From an uncultured bacterium (GTDB lineage: Bacteria > Bacillota > Clostridia > Oscillospirales > Oscillospiraceae): DNA of 36,830 nt. The stretch is taken from positions 1-36,830 of the forward strand of contig CASFCS010000025.1 in assembly GCA_949293245.1 (NCBI GenBank), in the 5' to 3' direction. Below the pieces are notes generated by a model. The model saw only the letters and a program-made list of their open reading frames with translations, did not search any database and was not told the DNA's origin. Made by a program: the position numbers and the translations under genes. Shown piece by piece: positions 23,044 through 30,456 of this stretch (the first letter of the stretch is position 1; each line of letters starts with the position of its first letter).

Positions 23044-23072
23044 TTTCTATGCCCTGTCCGCCCCGGTTATTC
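23044..23072 (-). promoter_or_regulatory. Possible sigma-E-type sporulation promoter of spmAB
   Basis: Minus strand GAATAAC (23066-23072), 14-bp spacer, CATAGAAA (23044-23051), about 26 bp before the spmA start. It resembles the sigma-E consensus (ATA-type -35, CATACAAT -10) at 5 of 7 and 6 of 8 positions. No sigma-A promoter is seen in this direction. Confidence 0.35.
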
Positions 23073-23145
23073 CAGGTTTCACCGGATATCCCTTCACATT
23101 TTCGACAGGATTTACTCAAAAAATATTAAGTTTTCCAAAATATGA

Positions 23146-23173
23146 TTGACAACGATATACTATATGTTATAAT
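23146..23173 (+). promoter_or_regulatory. Promoter of the AbrB-like gene
   Basis: TTGACA (23146-23151), 16-bp spacer, TATAAT (23168-23173): a perfect sigma-A promoter in an AT-rich stretch, about 55 bp before the start codon. Confidence 0.9.
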
Positions 23174-23231
23174 GAAAGCAGTTTTATTATGGATCTTAAT
23201 CAATTTGGCACAGGAAAGGAGTTCTCATTTC

Positions 23232-23474
23232 ATGAAATCTACTGGTATCGTCCGAAAGGTCGATGAGCTCGGGCGGATCGTACTCCCCATCGAGCTGAGG
23301 CGCACATTGGACATCGCGGAGCGCGATTCCCTGGAAATCTATGTGGATGGCGCCTCAATCGTACTGAAAAAGTATCAGCCCGCCTGCATCTTCTGTGACG
23401 ACGCCAAGGACGTCATCAACTTCAAGGGCAAGAACGTCTGCCCCAACTGCATCAAGGAACTCATGCAGAAATGA
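23232..23474 (+). CDS. AbrB/SpoVT-type transition-state regulator
   Basis: An 80-residue regulator. Residues 1-45 (STGIVRKVDELGRIVLPIEL, then RRTLDIAERDSLEIY) are the swapped-hairpin AbrB DNA-binding domain. The C-terminal part holds CIFCDD and CPNC, a pair of CxxC motifs that probably binds zinc, as in clostridial AbrB proteins. The ATG at 23232 has AAAGGAG 10 nt upstream; in-frame ATG codons upstream are before the promoter's transcript start. A very strong promoter suggests high expression. Likely a repressor of stationary-phase and sporulation genes (family knowledge). Confidence 0.9.
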   Translation: MKSTGIVRKVDELGRIVLPIELRRTLDIAERDSLEIYVDGASIVLKKYQPACIFCDDAKDVINFKGKNVCPNCIKELMQK

Positions 23475-23492
23475 TGTCTCTGCCCAGGCGTA

Positions 23493-23529
23493 AAAGCCCC
23501 CGCGTCCCCAAATGGGACGCGGGGGCTTT
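23493..23529. terminator. Terminator between abrB-like gene and rsmI
   Basis: A 16-bp perfect stem (23493-23508 with 23514-23529), loop CAAAT, flanked by A and T runs on the two sides; it can end both converging transcripts. The 75 bp before the rsmI stop also contain a tandem GTCGAATAA repeat (23563-23581). Confidence 0.8.
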
Positions 23530-23604
23530 GTTATCCTGTGTTAACTCGCTCTGTCCGGCCTGTGTCGAATAAGGTCGAATAAATATACTGTTTGTAATCG
23601 TTTG

Positions 23605-24453
23605 TCATTTTTTATCATCTATTCCACTATTTTTTAACCACAGGGCGTAGAGCTCGTTTTTCGCCAGGCCAAACTCCTCCCCCGCCAGGCGGCTGGCCTG
23701 GCGCAGGGAGTACCCCTGGCCCCGCAGCTCCGCCATCCGCTCCAGGGCGGCGCCGGGGTCGGCCTCCTCCTGCCGTGGGGCGGCCCCCTCCACCACCAGG
23801 ACGAACTCCCCCCGGGGCTCCTCCCGGGCGTACCGCTCCGCCGCCTGGGCCAGGGTGGTGCGGACGATCTCCTCGTGGAGCTTGGTGAGCTCCCGGCACA
23901 AAGCCACCCGCCGCTCTCCCCCCAGGGCCTGGGCCAGGTCCGACAGGGTGGCGGAGAGCTTGTGGGGAGCCTCGTAAAAGACCATGGTGCGCCCCTCCCC
24001 CGCCAGGGCCGCCAGCTGGGCCCGGCGGTTTTTCTTGTTCATGGGCAGGAAACCCTCAAAGGTGAAGCGCCCCGTGGGCAGCCCCGAGGCCGCCAGGGCG
24101 GTGACCAGGGCGCAGGGGCCCGGGATGGACACCACCGCCACCCCATTGGCGGCGCACAGGGCCACCAGGTCCTCCCCCGGGTCGCTGATGGCGGGGGTGC
24201 CCGCGTCGGTCACCAGGGCGCAGCTCTCCCCCGCCAGCAGCCGCTCCAGCACCGCCTCTCCCGCCTCCTGGGTGTTGTGGCGGTAGTAGGAGAAGAGGGG
24301 CTTTTTCAGCCCCAGGTGGTTGAGGAGCTTCAGGGTCACCCGGGTGTCCTCCGCGGCGATGAAGTCCGCCGCCTCCAGGGTGTCCGCCATGCGGCGGGAG
24401 ATGTCCCCCAGGTTGCCGATGGGGGTGGGCACCAGATACAGGGTTCCGGCCAT
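23605..24453 (-). CDS. rsmI: 16S rRNA (cytidine-1402-2'-O)-methyltransferase RsmI
   Basis: A 282-residue SAM-dependent tetrapyrrole-methylase-fold enzyme that modifies C1402 of 16S rRNA. Motifs: LYLVPTPIGNLGDISRRM near the N-terminus, AAEDTRVTLKLL, VTDAGTPAISDPGE and IPGPCALVTALAASGLPT, then VFYEAPHKL. The ATG at 24453 (MAGTLYLV) lies 9 nt after GGAGG; an ATG two codons earlier is only 3 nt from it. It is the last gene of a five-gene minus-strand operon, starting just after the methyltransferase stop codon. Confidence 0.95.
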   Translation of the reverse strand: MAGTLYLVPTPIGNLGDISRRMADTLEAADFIAAEDTRVTLKLLNHLGLKKPLFSYYRHNTQEAGEAVLERLLAGESCALVTDAGTPAISDPGEDLVALCAANGVAVVSIPGPCALVTALAASGLPTGRFTFEGFLPMNKKNRRAQLAALAGEGRTMVFYEAPHKLSATLSDLAQALGGERRVALCRELTKLHEEIVRTTLAQAAERYAREEPRGEFVLVVEGAAPRQEEADPGAALERMAELRGQGYSLRQASRLAGEEFGLAKNELYALWLKNSGIDDKK

Positions 24454-24459
24454 GGTCAT

Positions 24460-25107
24460 TTACCTCCGTTGTGTGAAGATGGGGGGCAGCACGGTGAGCC
24501 CCGGTCTGCCCTGGCGCACCCCCTCCACCAGCATGACCGAGGGGGGCGTATCCGGATTGTGCTGGGCCTGGGCCAGGCGCTTGGGCTCGATTCCCGCCGC
24601 CCCCAGGGCGCGGAATACCTCCGCCAGCCGCTCCGGCCGGCAGGTCAGGGCGAAGCGCCCTCCGTTTTTCAAAAGCCGCCCGGCGGCGGCGCACAGCTCC
24701 TCCAGGGTGCACGTCTCCTCCATGCGCTTCTCCCCGCCGCTCCTGCCCGAGCCCCGGGCGAAATAGGGGGGATTGGACACCACCAGGTCAAAGCGCCCCG
24801 CCCCCAGGGTGGGGCACACCTCTCTCAGGTCCCCGGTGAGGATCTCCCCGGCAAGGCCGTTGTCCGCCAGGTTGGCCCGGGCCAGCCCGGCCTCCGCTCC
24901 GTCCAGTTCCACCCCCGTGACGGCGAGACCACCCTCCCGCCGGAGGAGGAGCAGGGGCAGGGCCCCCGCGCCGCACCCCAGGTCGCACACCCGCCACCCC
25001 CGGCGCACTGTGGCAAACTCCCCCAGCAGCAGGGTGTCCTGCCCCAGGGGGAAGGAATCCTCCCCCTGGCGGTAGACATAGGGCCCCAGGCGCTCCGGGG
25101 GCCTCAC
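24460..25107 (-). CDS. TrmN6-like tRNA1(Val) (adenine37-N6)-methyltransferase
   Basis: A 215-residue Rossmann methyltransferase. The SAM loop is CDLGCGAGALPLLLL (about residues 41-55), the acidic post-strand-2 residue lies in GVELDGA, and the amino-methyltransferase motif VVSNPPYFARG (109-119) marks an adenine-N6 enzyme of the YfiC/TrmN6 type. It starts with GTG at 25107 overlapping the NUDIX stop (GTGA), with GGAGGAG 5 nt upstream. Gene order methyltransferase then rsmI is frequent in Firmicutes. Specific target base is inferred from the family. Confidence 0.85.
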   Translation of the reverse strand: MRPPERLGPYVYRQGEDSFPLGQDTLLLGEFATVRRGWRVCDLGCGAGALPLLLLRREGGLAVTGVELDGAEAGLARANLADNGLAGEILTGDLREVCPTLGAGRFDLVVSNPPYFARGSGRSGGEKRMEETCTLEELCAAAGRLLKNGGRFALTCRPERLAEVFRALGAAGIEPKRLAQAQHNPDTPPSVMLVEGVRQGRPGLTVLPPIFTQRR

Positions 25108-25709
25108 AGCGTCTCCTCCAGCAGGTGGCGGACAATCCGCCCGGTAAGGCCCCAGATGGCCCGCTCCCCCCAGGGGTAGATGGGCACCGTGGCCTTGCCT
25201 CCCCGCCAGGGGTACCCCCGGGGAAAGCCCACCTTCTCATAGGGGAAGTCCGCCCCCACCTGGGGGACCAGGTCGTAGGTATACACCTCCGGCGGGTGGG
25301 TGCGCAGGTGGTCCACCGGCACGTAAAAGACCTCCGCCACCTCCGCAGGGCTGGGGATCACCGGGGCCTCCGGGTCCACCACCCCCAGCACGGGGTACAT
25401 GACAAAGCCCCCCTGGTGGGTGAGCCAGTCCAGCTCCCCCAGGATGGTGACCCTCTCCGGAGGGATGCCCAGCTCCTCCTCCGTCTCCCGCAGGGCGCAC
25501 GCTGCCGCGTCCTCCCCCGGCTCCAGCTTTCCGCCGGGGAAGCACACCTCCCCCGGCTGGCGGCGCAGGGCGCCCGAGCGCACTTCAAAGAGGAGGCACA
25601 GCCCCTCGGGCCGCTCCACCAGGGGCACCAGCACGGCGTACTCCCCGGTGATGTCCTGGACCCCCGGCTGGTGGCCCCCCCAGCGGGCGCGAAAATCCTC
25701 CACCGTCAT
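25104..25709 (-). CDS. NUDIX hydrolase, CoA pyrophosphatase-like (NudL/YeaB type)
   Basis: A 201-residue NUDIX protein. The NUDIX box is complete: GGKLEPGEDAAACALRETEE followed by ELGI (about residues 59-83), preceded by PGEVCFPGG, the extra motif of CoA pyrophosphatases. The likely reaction is cleavage of CoA or acyl-CoA to phosphopantetheine and ADP. The ATG at 25709 overlaps the stop of the upstream gene (ATGA) and has GGAGG 4 nt before it. Substrate is inferred from the family motif. Confidence 0.87.
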   Translation of the reverse strand: MTVEDFRARWGGHQPGVQDITGEYAVLVPLVERPEGLCLLFEVRSGALRRQPGEVCFPGGKLEPGEDAAACALRETEEELGIPPERVTILGELDWLTHQGGFVMYPVLGVVDPEAPVIPSPAEVAEVFYVPVDHLRTHPPEVYTYDLVPQVGADFPYEKVGFPRGYPWRGGKATVPIYPWGERAIWGLTGRIVRHLLEETL

Positions 25710-26329
25710 AGGGCCTCCAGCCGGCGGCACAGCGTCTCATAAAACTGCCCGGCGTGGACTCCGTCCAGCAGGCGGTGGTTGAGCTCCAGGGACAGGGACA
25801 GCACCGTGCGCCCATCCCGCTCCTCCCACCTGCCCCAGGACACCCGGGGCACCGAGTCGCCGGGGTCCGCGTTGCGCTCGTTGGTGAGGGCGGTCAGGGG
25901 GAACCAGGGCAGGCATGTGAAATAGATAAGCTGGTCCTCGTCCCAGGGGCCCTGGGTGATGAAGCAGGTCTGGGCCGCCGACTGCTCCCCCGCCCGGCGG
26001 CAGAAGTCCGCCAGGTCCTCCCCCGCCTCCAGGGTGGTGATGTGGAAGAGATCGCTGCCCTTCTTCAGGTCGGTAAAGCTGGGCACCAGGCGGTCGTGGA
26101 GGATGATGTCCTCCCCCCGGCACTTGTAGCGGAAGGCCTCCGTGGCCTCCATGGCCTTGGTGACGCAGTACACCATGCTGTAATAAAAGGAGAGATGATT
26201 GCGTTTCGTATACTCCCGCAGGGCCGTCACGTCCACAGGAAAGGTGATGCTGTAAAAGGGATGGGACATGGCGGCAAAAAAGTCGTAGTGCTCCCGGCGG
26301 GGCCAGGTGCTCTTGTCCACCACGGTCAT
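25706..26329 (-). CDS. Chloramphenicol acetyltransferase-like protein
   Basis: A 207-residue CAT-family acyltransferase, close to the ~215 residues of CatA enzymes. The N-terminus WPRREHYDFFAAMSHPFYSI is typical, and the active-site motif is present as NHRLLDGVHAGQF with catalytic His185. The usual HH is replaced by NH, but the conserved DG is kept. The ATG at 26329 has AAGGAG 8 nt upstream. It is embedded in a housekeeping operon between nrdG (31 bp upstream) and the NUDIX gene (4-nt overlap), so it is more likely a chromosomal acetyltransferase than an acquired resistance gene; drug activity cannot be judged from sequence. Confidence 0.85.
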   Translation of the reverse strand: MTVVDKSTWPRREHYDFFAAMSHPFYSITFPVDVTALREYTKRNHLSFYYSMVYCVTKAMEATEAFRYKCRGEDIILHDRLVPSFTDLKKGSDLFHITTLEAGEDLADFCRRAGEQSAAQTCFITQGPWDEDQLIYFTCLPWFPLTALTNERNADPGDSVPRVSWGRWEERDGRTVLSLSLELNHRLLDGVHAGQFYETLCRRLEAL

Positions 26330-26360
26330 GGTCGTCACTCCTTCTCCGGCCCGGGGGCCT

Positions 26361-26888
26361 TCACCACTCCGGCACGGTAAAATGGGCCAGGGGATCACTC
26401 CGGCGCCACAGCACCGCCCCCCCGGCGGCCAGGCTTGCGGGCACATCAATGAGGCGCTGGTTGTCGCTCCCCCGGAAGAGGGCGGCGTAGGACTTGCGCT
26501 CCTGGAGAAAGGGGCCGTCCACCAGCACGTCAGTCTCCTCCAGCAGTTCCCGCCAGTCCTCCCGGTCCGCCCCGGTGAGGGTCTCAAAGGTATAGCCCGT
26601 GTAGGTCCACACGTCCAGCCTCCGGCGGCGGGCCGCCCGGGCCAGGGCGGCGCACGCCCCCGCCTGGAGGAAGGGCTCGCCCCCCGACAATGTAAGGCCC
26701 TTCAAAAGGGGGTTTGCCTCCAGCAGGGCGGCCAGGTCCTCCACACTCCGCTCCTCCCCCCCGCCGGCGGGCCAGGTGTCCGGGTTGTGGCAGCCCGGGC
26801 AGTGGTGGGGACAGCCCTGGGTAAAGACGGTCAGGCGCAGTCCGGGCCCGTCCACGATGGAGTCGGAGATCACGTTGGCGATGCGCAC
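26361..26888 (-). CDS. nrdG: Anaerobic ribonucleotide reductase activating protein NrdG
   Basis: A 175-residue radical-SAM activase. The [4Fe-4S] motif is CPHHCPGC (C26, C30, C33), preceded by DGPGLRLTVFTQG; the glycine motif LSGGEPFLQ and VLVDGPFLQE follow. It makes the glycyl radical on NrdD. The start is GTG at 26888, with AAAGGGGAG 7 nt upstream; upstream in-frame codons contain the promoter. It lies 142 bp downstream of nrdD but has its own promoter, and it leads the nrdG-CAT-NUDIX-methyltransferase-rsmI series. Confidence 0.94.
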   Translation of the reverse strand: MRIANVISDSIVDGPGLRLTVFTQGCPHHCPGCHNPDTWPAGGGEERSVEDLAALLEANPLLKGLTLSGGEPFLQAGACAALARAARRRRLDVWTYTGYTFETLTGADREDWRELLEETDVLVDGPFLQERKSYAALFRGSDNQRLIDVPASLAAGGAVLWRRSDPLAHFTVPEW

Positions 26889-26945
26889 GGCGCAGCTCCC
26901 CTTTCTCCCCCCGCCCGGAGCACGGGCGGGGAGCACTGTTTCAAT

Positions 26946-26974
26946 ATTATAGCGTTTCCCTGTGCAATACACAA
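26946..26974 (-). promoter_or_regulatory. nrdG promoter
   Basis: Minus strand TTGTGT (26969-26974), 17-bp spacer, TATAAT (26946-26951), about 58 bp before the GTG start. Confidence 0.72.
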
Positions 26975-27006
26975 GGGCGGCCCGCCGGACACCGGGGCCG
27001 CCCTTG
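26972..27006 (-). terminator. Hairpin after nrdD, possible attenuating terminator
   Basis: An 11-bp stem CAAGGGCGGCC/GGCCGCCCTTG (26972-26982 with 26996-27006) starts 25 bp after the nrdD stop. The tail on the minus strand is TGTATTGC, a poor U-tract, so termination may be partial. It overlaps the -35 box of nrdG. Confidence 0.5.
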
Positions 27007-27030
27007 TTTGTGATTGTGTGGGGTGAGGCG

Positions 27031-29361
27031 TCACACCGAGTGCTTCACCCGGTCGTGCTCCTCCGCCCGCTTGGCGTTGTTGAACCGGTCCAGGGTGCCC
27101 ACCAGGTAGCCGGTGATGCGGCGGATGCGCTCAAAGGGCACGTCGTCCTCAGTGCGGCCGCAGCCGGGGCAGCGGTCTCCAATAATGCCCGAGAAGCCGC
27201 ACACCGGGTCCCGGTCCACCGGGTGGTTCACGCTGCCGTAGCCGATGCCGTTTTCCTTCATGCAGCGGATCACCTGCTCGAAGGCCTCCAGGTTGTCACT
27301 GGGGTCCCCGTCCATCTCAATGTAGCTGATGTGGCCGGCGTTGGTGAGGGCGTGGTAGGGCCCCTCAATCCTGATCTTCTCAAAGGCGGAGATGGGGTAG
27401 TACACCGGCACATGGAAGGAGTTGGTGTAGTACTCCCGGTCGGTAACCCCGGGGATAGTGCCGTAGCGCTCCCGGTCCAGCCGGACGAACCGGCCGGACA
27501 GCCCCTCGGCAGGGGTGGCCAGCAGGGAGAAGTTGAGCCCCCGCTTGGCGCTCTCAGCGTCCATCCGGGCGCGCATGTGGGAGACGATCTCCAGCCCCAG
27601 CACCCGGGCCTTCTCGCTCTCGCCGTGGTGGGCCCCCAGGAGGGACACCAGGGTCTCCGCCAGGCCGATGAAGCCCACGGAGAGAGTGCCGTGCTTGAGG
27701 ACCTCCCGCACCTCGTCGTCCCAGCTGAGCTTCTCGCTGTCCAGCCACACCCCCTGGCCCATGAGGAAGGGGAAGTTGCGCACCTTCTTGCGGGACTGGA
27801 TCTCCAGCCGCTCCAGCAGCTGGTCCACGCACAGGTCCATCATCCGGTCCAGCCCCTCAAAGAAGGCCCCCACGTCCCCCCGGGCCTTGATGGCCAGCCG
27901 GGGCAGATTGATGGTGGTGAAGGACAGGTTGCCCCGGCCGTTGCAGATCTCCCGCCCGGGGTCGTACACGTTGCCGATAACCCGGGTGCGGCAGCCCATG
28001 TAGGCGATCTCGGTCTCGGGGTGGCCGGGCTTGTAGTATTGCAGGTTGAAGGGGGCGTCCAGGAAGGAGAAGTTGGGGAACAGCCGCTTGGCGGAGCACC
28101 GCATGGCCAGCTGGAACAGGTCGTAGTTGGGCTCCCCTGGGTTGTAGTTGACCCCCTCCTTCACCCGGAAGATCTGGATGGGGAAGATGGGGGTCTCCCC
28201 GCCCCCCAGCCCCGCCTCGGTGGCCAGCAGGATGTTTTTCATCACCATGCGCCCCTCGGGGGAGGTGTCCATGCCGTAGTTGATGGACGAGAAGGGGGTC
28301 TGGGCCCCGGCCCGGGAGTGCATGGTGTTCAGGTTGTGGATCAGAGCCTCCATGGCCTGGTAGGTGGCCCGGTCGGTCTCCTTCACCGCCCGGTCATGGG
28401 CGAAGGTCTGGGCCCGCTCCACCTGCTGGGGCGCGAGATGCCACAGCGCCTCCAGCCGCGCCCCCTCCTCCCGGCGGTAGGCCCCGTCCCCCTTCAGGGC
28501 AGGGGTGAGGCCGGTGTCCCGGGCGATGGCCGCCATCACGCCTCTGAGCTCCCCCTCCGGGTCCTCCAGGCCCTCCAGCAGCATGAGGGCCCGGGAGAGG
28601 TTCTGGCGGTACAGCCGCCGGAAGGTCTTGGCCACGCCGGGGGCCATGCCGTAGTCGAAGTTCACGATGGACTGGCCCCCGTGCTGGTCGTTCTGGTTGG
28701 ACTGGATGGCAATGCAGCACAAAGCGGCGTAGGAGGAGATGTCGTTGGGCTCCCGCAGGGTGCCATGGCCCGTGGAGAACCCCCCGGAAAAGAGCTTGAT
28801 CAGGTCGATCTGGCAGCAGGTGGTGGTGAGGGTGAGAAAGTCCAGGTCGTGGATGTGGATGTCCCCCTCCCGGTGGGCCCGGGCGTGGTCCGGGTTGAGG
28901 ACGAACATGTGGTAGAACTCCTTGGCCCCCTCGGAGCCGAACTTCAGCATGGCCCCCATGGCGGTGTCCCCGTCGATGTTGGCGTTCTCCCGCTTGATGT
29001 CCGAGTCCTTGGCGGCGGAGAAGGTGATGTCCTCATAGGTCCGCATCAGCCGGGTGTTCATCTCCCGCACCCGGCTGCGCTCCGAGCGGTAAAGAATATA
29101 GGCCTTGGCGGTCTGGACATAGCCGTTGTCCATCAGCACCCGCTCCACCAGGTCCTGGACGTGCTCCACCCCGGGGCGCTCCTCCCCCTCCACCTCCAGC
29201 AGGGAGAGGACCTCGCCGGCCAGGCGCATGGCCGTGTCCTCGTTGCCCGGCTTGTAGGTGGCGTCAAAGGCCTTCGCAATGGCCCCGGCGATCTTGGCCT
29301 CGTCAAAGGGCACCAGGCGGCCATCCCGCTTTCTGATCTGGGTCAATGTCATGCTTCTCAT
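27031..29361 (-). CDS. nrdD: Anaerobic (class III) ribonucleoside-triphosphate reductase NrdD
   Basis: A 776-residue oxygen-sensitive glycyl-radical enzyme that makes dNTPs. Residues 1-100 form the ATP-cone allosteric domain (QIRKRDGRLVPFDEAKIAGA). The catalytic domain includes NDISSYAALCC and TPFSSINYGMDT. The C-terminus RRITGYLVGT, FNNAKRAEEH and RVKHS carries the glycyl-radical residue G751. The preceding zinc-binding stretch reads DPVCGFSGIIGDRCPGCG; only three Cys are seen where four are often present. The ATG at 29361 has GGAGAGGA 7 nt upstream; a second ATG three codons in is farther away. An NrdR box lies in its promoter. Its activase NrdG is encoded just downstream. Confidence 0.96.
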   Translation of the reverse strand: MRSMTLTQIRKRDGRLVPFDEAKIAGAIAKAFDATYKPGNEDTAMRLAGEVLSLLEVEGEERPGVEHVQDLVERVLMDNGYVQTAKAYILYRSERSRVREMNTRLMRTYEDITFSAAKDSDIKRENANIDGDTAMGAMLKFGSEGAKEFYHMFVLNPDHARAHREGDIHIHDLDFLTLTTTCCQIDLIKLFSGGFSTGHGTLREPNDISSYAALCCIAIQSNQNDQHGGQSIVNFDYGMAPGVAKTFRRLYRQNLSRALMLLEGLEDPEGELRGVMAAIARDTGLTPALKGDGAYRREEGARLEALWHLAPQQVERAQTFAHDRAVKETDRATYQAMEALIHNLNTMHSRAGAQTPFSSINYGMDTSPEGRMVMKNILLATEAGLGGGETPIFPIQIFRVKEGVNYNPGEPNYDLFQLAMRCSAKRLFPNFSFLDAPFNLQYYKPGHPETEIAYMGCRTRVIGNVYDPGREICNGRGNLSFTTINLPRLAIKARGDVGAFFEGLDRMMDLCVDQLLERLEIQSRKKVRNFPFLMGQGVWLDSEKLSWDDEVREVLKHGTLSVGFIGLAETLVSLLGAHHGESEKARVLGLEIVSHMRARMDAESAKRGLNFSLLATPAEGLSGRFVRLDRERYGTIPGVTDREYYTNSFHVPVYYPISAFEKIRIEGPYHALTNAGHISYIEMDGDPSDNLEAFEQVIRCMKENGIGYGSVNHPVDRDPVCGFSGIIGDRCPGCGRTEDDVPFERIRRITGYLVGTLDRFNNAKRAEEHDRVKHSV

Positions 29362-29407
29362 ATCCGTGTCCTCTCCGGCCTCCGGGATACGCCGGGTGCC
29401 TGTTCCC

Positions 29408-29429
29408 ATTTTAACACAATATCTTGTGT
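29408..29429 (-). promoter_or_regulatory. NrdR box and -10 region of nrdD
   Basis: ACACAATATCTTGTGT (29414-29429) matches the 16-bp NrdR operator pattern (ACACWATAT-type inverted repeat). It abuts a -10 box TAAAAT (plus-strand 29408-29413), so a bound NrdR would block the promoter. The -35 match is poor. Confidence 0.8.
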
Positions 29430-29503
29430 TTTTACTTTTTGCAGCAGATCAATACTACATCATATTGTTCTCCCCGTCAAGAGCGCGGGGCGTGGGGCGG
29501 GCG

Positions 29504-29567
29504 AAAAAAATTGCCCGTTTTTCCGCCGCCGCCCCGGGCAAAATGCCGGGAGGGCGGCGGAAAAACG
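29504..29567 (-). terminator. Strong intrinsic terminator downstream of the argS operon
   Basis: Minus strand 15-bp stem (29553-29567 with 29516-29530) with an inner CCCGGCA/TGCCCGG-type stem, followed by GGCAA and seven T. It starts about 50 bp after the stop of the homocysteine-methyltransferase-like gene. Confidence 0.88.
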
Positions 29568-29615
29568 CAGCGCTCATGCGCCCTTGCGGGCTTTGTCATT
29601 TTCACGAAAGGGCCG

Positions 29616-30425
29616 TCACAAAACGATCAGGCCGTAGGTGCGGACCATCCGGTCCAGGAAGTCCTCCTCCAGGTCCCCGGTGCCGTCGTAGAAGGCCCGG
29701 CCCTGGTAGAGGCGCAGGGCGGCCTCCATCAGCTCGGGCACATCGGAGTAGAGGCACAGGGCCTCCTCGATGACGTACTGGTACTCGGCAAAGAGGGGCA
29801 GGTCGTCCTCCTCCAGCACGGCGATCTTCACCGCCCCCACCGGGGCGTCCTCGGCGGCCAGGATGTCCTCCATCAGCCCCGGGGTGCACTCGATGGTCTC
29901 CCCCACGTCCACGTCGGGGGTAATGAACCGGGCCTCCCGCTGGGTGGCGCAGGGGATCACGTCGGGGTCCCGCTCCGCCGGGCGGTAGGAGAAGGGGATG
30001 TAGGTCTCCCCCTCCAGCCAGAAGAGGGGGCGGCGGGCATAGGGCACCAGCTGCTCCAGCAGCTCCTCTCCCCGGCCCTCCTGGGGCTCCAGGCCGAAGG
30101 CGTACACCCCCATGCCGGCCATCACGATAAAGGCGGCCAGCACATGGGTGCCCGCGGCGGTGCGCCCCTCCTCATCGCAGCGGAAGCTCACCATCACCGG
30201 GCAGCTTCCCCGCTCCCGGACGGCCAGCACCGCCGCCCGGGCCTCGGCCATGGACTCCATCCCCCGCAGGTAGATGGCCGCCCCGGCCTGGCAGGGCTCC
30301 AGCCGCCGGCGGTAGGTCTCCACCAGCTCCTCAAAATCCGTCTCTCCCCGGGGGGGCACGTCCAGCCCCAGGGCGTCCAATATGGTCCAGTTTTCCAGGG
30401 TCCGTTGGCCCTCAGAATCCATCAT
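29616..30425 (-). CDS. Degenerate homocysteine S-methyltransferase-like protein
   Basis: A 269-residue protein. Residues about 55-135 (ESMAEARAAVLAVRERGSCP, SFRCDEEGRTAAGTHVLAAF, MAGMGVYAFGLEPQEG) resemble the core of the MetH/homocysteine methyltransferase barrel. The C-terminal ALRLYQGRAFYDGTGDLEEDFL and YGLIVL recall the start of the pterin-binding domain of MetH. The N-terminal barrel start and the zinc-binding CC motif are not seen, so it is probably not a normal methyltransferase. The ATG at 30425 follows AAAGGAA. It lies 31 bp after argS as the last gene of that operon. It may be a shrunken, repurposed MetH-like protein; function unknown. Confidence 0.55.
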   Translation of the reverse strand: MMDSEGQRTLENWTILDALGLDVPPRGETDFEELVETYRRRLEPCQAGAAIYLRGMESMAEARAAVLAVRERGSCPVMVSFRCDEEGRTAAGTHVLAAFIVMAGMGVYAFGLEPQEGRGEELLEQLVPYARRPLFWLEGETYIPFSYRPAERDPDVIPCATQREARFITPDVDVGETIECTPGLMEDILAAEDAPVGAVKIAVLEEDDLPLFAEYQYVIEEALCLYSDVPELMEAALRLYQGRAFYDGTGDLEEDFLDRMVRTYGLIVL

Positions 30426-30456
30426 GGTCGTTCCTTTCTCTCTCCCTGCAGCGGGG

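Noticed and set aside
25706-26329. Acquired chloramphenicol resistance gene
   Set aside because: Composition matches the chromosome and the gene is overlapped into a housekeeping operon; family membership alone does not show resistance.
26962-29637. An 891-residue open frame antisense to nrdD
   Set aside because: Same shadow effect; the opposite strand encodes NrdD with all motifs.
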